The notes beneath the pieces are model-generated. The model did not search any database. It was not told the origin of the DNA and worked only from the letters and a program-made list of their open reading frames with translations. The translations under genes were made by a program, and so were the position numbers. A stretch of DNA of 64,000 nt from Ascidia mentula. Taxonomy: Eukaryota; Chordata; Ascidiacea; Phlebobranchia; Ascidiidae. The stretch covers positions 1,180,501-1,244,500 of the forward strand of contig OX387200.1 of assembly GCA_947561715.1 (NCBI GenBank). The letters are read 5' to 3'. This document shows, one piece after another, positions 61,101 through 64,000 of this stretch; positions within the stretch are counted from its first letter, which is position 1; the number at the start of each line of letters is the position of its first letter.

Positions 61101-63810
61101 TGCCTGAGGTGCTCATGGTCATTGTGGTTACTGGAAAACAATTCATTGCAATGTTTAAACAAAAAATTCAAGTTCTGGCTGACATGCCTCATGCAAATGG
61201 TGTTTTTTGAAGACAAAGGGAAAGAAGACAAAGAACAAGTGTACAGAGCAAGAAGTTTTGCATTTTGACCCATACATGCTTCACATCAGCAGTTTCTAAT
61301 ATTGCGCAACAAATATAGTCAAATATATACTTGAATATCCTTTTTCCAAACAACAAATAGTAAATTAGACCATGTTTATACCAAAAAACATAAATATCCT
61401 CTTAGAAAAAGTTTGTGACTTCATTTTTGGGCAAAACTCAAGTTAACAACGTCAAATAGTTGAATGAATTTATCAAATATATGTTTACATATTGGGGATT
61501 TAACAATTAATTATGTCATAGCAGATAAGGAGCATGTCAACAACTGTTAGTAAAGATGGCAATTTCTCGCATTTTAAGAATCTAAGAAATTAAAATGGGA
61601 AAGTGACAGCTAAGAAAATAAATGTTATTTGGAAAGAAATTTTTTAAGCATGATATGCATAATACCTGGTTGTGTTACTTCACCATTATTAGTTACCATA
61701 GGTGATGTATCAATGGCATTGGTACTAAATATATATGGATCAACAATGCTATGCACAGTCATTGTATTATTGTCTATCGAAGTACTACTTTCAGATGAAA
61801 CCAATGTGTTTACAACAGACATGGTGGTTGTATCAACTTTAGACTCAACAACACTGGAAGTTGTAGCAACTGTAAAAAGGAAAAATTTTCTGAACAAACA
61901 AACCAAGACTAAGATAACTTTGCTGCCTCCATAATAAAAAAAACTAACAATATCTTATCTTACATTCAATGTCACTTTTTTTGCTCTTTATTCAAACTTT
62001 AAAAACAAGCAGACTCTGCAAGTTCCTTCGAAATATATTACCATAAATGTATGTTCATATCTACATTCATGTAAAAATTGGGGGGTAAAAACAGACAATA
62101 TATTAAGTTTACCAACAGGAAGCACTCCTGGTCACATTAAAACCGAATAACTATGTGTACCATTAACATCAATAACCCATGTTTCTTTTAGATAAAAAAC
62201 AAAAACAATGAAAACTGCCAAGGTAATTAAAAAAAATTATGGAAGGTGCCATATCAGTCTTGCCTCTTTGAACTGAATTATCCTGGTTTGGTAGAAGACT
62301 GACTTATATTTTCCAAAATGCACAAGCTTTCGCATACCTCTTGCTGCATAATGTGTAAATGAATGCAATAGAAGAAACAAGTGCAGAACGGGGGAGCTTG
62401 TGTATTTTAGAAAATAAATGTTAGACCTTTGCACAAAAAGTTTGAGTCTGGCAGATTACTTACAAATCCACATTATAAAACTTCAAGAGCACAAATGTCA
62501 CTCATAGACTTTTGACGTTGGGTTTGTTCGGCAAAAACAACTACATAACCAAAACATAACCTGTATTGCCTACATTACTCATATCCATTATAGAAGTGGT
62601 AACTGGAAAACAAGTTTGCAGTTGAAAAACATCAATTACAACATGTTTCCTACAGGTGCTAAGCAACAATTGTTAATGAAGTAGTCTAATGCTGGCAATT
62701 TTATCCAAGAAGTAAATACAGACAAGAAAAAGTTTTAAAACAGAGAGAAATGGAATGTTATGCAAAAAAAAAACTGACAGAGGATGCAAAGACTTTTGTA
62801 CAGATTTTAGCACACCTTTTAAATTTTTGTTGAAAATTTCATTAATATTTGCTGTGAAGAGCACCAAAGACCACTTTAAAACAACACAAAGAGTGTAACT
62901 AATCTGTTGCATATGTATTTGACACCACATTCATGCAAAGAAACAAATAGCAAAAGACACATGAGACAAATATTTGTGCCTGTAACAACAAAACCCCCCA
63001 AAAAATACTACCCATATTTTAGTATAATTTATGTTCTATTTTGTAGCACAGTTTAGTAGCTTCGACATGTCTAACTGCTATAAAAATGTTAAAATAGAAA
63101 CTATGAACTTGTAAATCATGCTTGTGAGAAAAGCAGACTGAACAATTGCAAAAAAATTCTTTATTCATGCAAATTATATCACAACCAACACAAAGCACAT
63201 TAAGCAACAGAAGGATAAATGTTGGTGACACAACAATTCTGTATCTTATTGTCAGCTTTAAGCTTAAAAAAGAAATTTTATTTGGCTTCAAGAAATGCAG
63301 TGAATCTATTGAAAAATTACAAGGTGTTGATTTCATTGGTCTCAAAAAGATTTGTCGCAGAAAAAGTTTTTTCAATACAAATTGCTTGGAAATATTTTTT
63401 TTACCTTGGCAATCTGGACCACCACTTATTATCCGATTATGTGCACAGTTTGCATTTCTACCATTATTGACATCATTACAACAAAATACAAAACCAACAG
63501 TTCCTTCAATAATGGTTGAGTTTGTGCTGTTTGTGCAATATGTTGCACTGGAACCCAAAGGGGCTACTTCACAAACAGCTAAACAAAAATTTGAAAAATA
63601 ACCCTGTAAAACATTTATATAAATACTCAATTGCAATTATACCTGAGCATTCTGTAACATTCCATCGCCCTGGACTAACACATAGTGCAGATGGGCTTCC
63701 AGTGTAGCCAGTATTACAAACAAGATTTACATTTTTATTAACCAGCAAAACACCAGTGGAATTACTACTATATGACATGTCAGTTGGTATGGCTGATTTA
63801 TCACATGAGC
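55173..63810 (-). CDS. Receptor gene D (3' part): CCP plus Ser/Thr-rich stalk membrane protein
   Basis: Minus-strand exons 63643-63810, 63405-63578, 62561-62602, 61666-61869, 61068-61130, 58778-58867, 57974-58024, 57724-57759, 56378-56503 and 55173-55261; every junction is phase 1 and the frame stays open to the TAA at 55173-55175 (about 347 aa). Order: CCP (GSCDKS...GRWNVTECS), a second CCP-like Cys-rich domain (AVCEVAP...GGPDCQ), a mucin-like Thr/Ser stalk spread over six small exons, a membrane span (GGEIAGIVIGVLAGVALIGV and on), HWCGCG, and a short Pro-rich tail ASKPPCTPPPEQ ending DVTT. The 5' end lies beyond the window, so signal peptide and further domains are not seen. Short stalk exons may have been missed. 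Likely a surface or complement-receptor-like protein; ligand unknown. Confidence 0.72.
59082..59473 (+). pseudogene. Last exon of a Harbinger companion (DNA-binding) protein, 5' part missing
   Basis: After an acceptor (tttgtag, exon from 59082) the frame encodes ~130 residues: an acidic/Ser-rich part, a basic patch KAKRRRHDPEKD, then a coiled-coil-like Gln/Ile-rich part with the 10-residue repeat KNIAIIQQ(L/Q)L, stop at 59473. The position next to a Harbinger nuclease and the composition fit the C-terminal part of the Myb/SANT-like companion. The DNA-binding domain is not found in the ~160 bases before the host exon, so the copy is truncated. An AATAAA follows near 59715. Confidence 0.55.
59751..60883 (-). 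pseudogene. Harbinger transposase nuclease (HARBI1-like), frameshifted
   Basis: Four exons on the minus strand: 60883-60839, 60792-60379, 60319-60066 and 60000-59751. Key motifs of the DDE nuclease: GVIGAIDGTH (first Asp), LLGDSGYP (second Asp) and STIEKAFGVLKQRWRVID (Glu). The second intron (60320-60378) uses a GC donor (CAG|GCAAGT). After GTH the frame breaks near 60463: the family continuation IPLIAPSEEEHLFVNRKGY is present in another frame, as after a 2-base loss. So the gene is a young pseudogene unless the assembly has an error here. The first exon (MVVYFAAKRSYKRKK) is less certain. Confidence 0.8.
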
Positions 63811-64000
63811 CTGAAGCAAAATCATAAAGTCTATCAGGCACAGATACTTGTGCAAGATTAATGGTTAGATAAATTAATCAAGATCAGTGGACTCAAACCT
63901 TATTAAATTCACGGACCCCTTTTGCAAACTTCTAAAAACTTTACCTAAAGTTTTTGTGACAAACATAGTTGTTTAACTTCCCTAAATAAAAAAAAATTAT
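63811..64000. other. Intron of gene D running off the window
   Basis: No further exon seen before the window end; upstream exons of gene D should lie beyond 64000. Confidence 0.5.

Larger units (their letters stand above)
57974..62602 (-). repeat. Internal exon-unit duplication in the stalk of gene D
   Basis: Two stalk exons starting VATT (61666-61869 and 57974-58024) are followed on the + side by similar intron sequence (gattaagtttaccaacaggaa at 58150; attaagtttaccaacaggaa at 62102). The VTT exons at 61068 and 62561 share their acceptor region (ggt/aactggaaaacaa). The stalk grew by duplicating a small unit of exons. Confidence 0.6.

Noticed and set aside
63146-63601. 151-codon plus-strand frame
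   Set aside because: Antisense shadow of the second CCP-like exon of gene D and its intron.

Overview
This AT-rich window with many short introns looks like an invertebrate chordate genome. A solitary ascidian such as Ciona is the best guess from the CCP/Ig receptor genes, compact introns, Penelope-like retroelement and small hAT elements; this is inference, not proof. No bacterial features, CRISPR array or rRNA were seen.

Layout. At 500-4163 a recent composite Penelope-like element (PLE) carries an intact reverse transcriptase/GIY-YIG ORF, a truncated tandem copy, an inverted end fragment and a 9-bp target-site duplication. On the + strand follow three tandem paralogous genes, A (5698-15704), B (23926-31177) and C (37958-44732). 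I rebuilt each from splice sites with phase kept throughout: predicted proteins of 645, 652 and 650 aa. Each encodes a signal peptide, a divergent N-terminal domain, one CCP/sushi domain, four Ig-like regions, one membrane span and a tail with several Tyr-x-Asn motifs. Each is followed by a similar 2-3.5 kb non-coding block, so the duplicated unit was gene plus 3' flank. At 55173-63810, on the - strand, lies the 3' part of a fourth receptor, gene D (two CCP-like domains, Ser/Thr-rich stalk built of phase 1-1 exons, membrane span, short tail). A PIF/Harbinger DNA transposon sits in one of its introns.

How it fits together. A, B and C share a conserved 3' half and a divergent 5' half (sequence and exon number). 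That is the pattern expected of recognition receptors with a variable outer domain and a shared signalling part; a role in immunity or allorecognition is inference from domains and architecture only. Mobile DNA has reshaped the cluster: hAT elements in introns of A and C, old PLE ends and a duplicated CCP exon fragment inside A, a decayed Ig exon pair in A, and hairpins in introns of B and C. A textbook hammerhead ribozyme fold lies in sense orientation in intron 1 of A, with decayed relatives in introns of B and C. The regions 15.7-23.9, 31.2-37.9 and 44.7-55.2 kb hold mainly repeats and no convincing gene.
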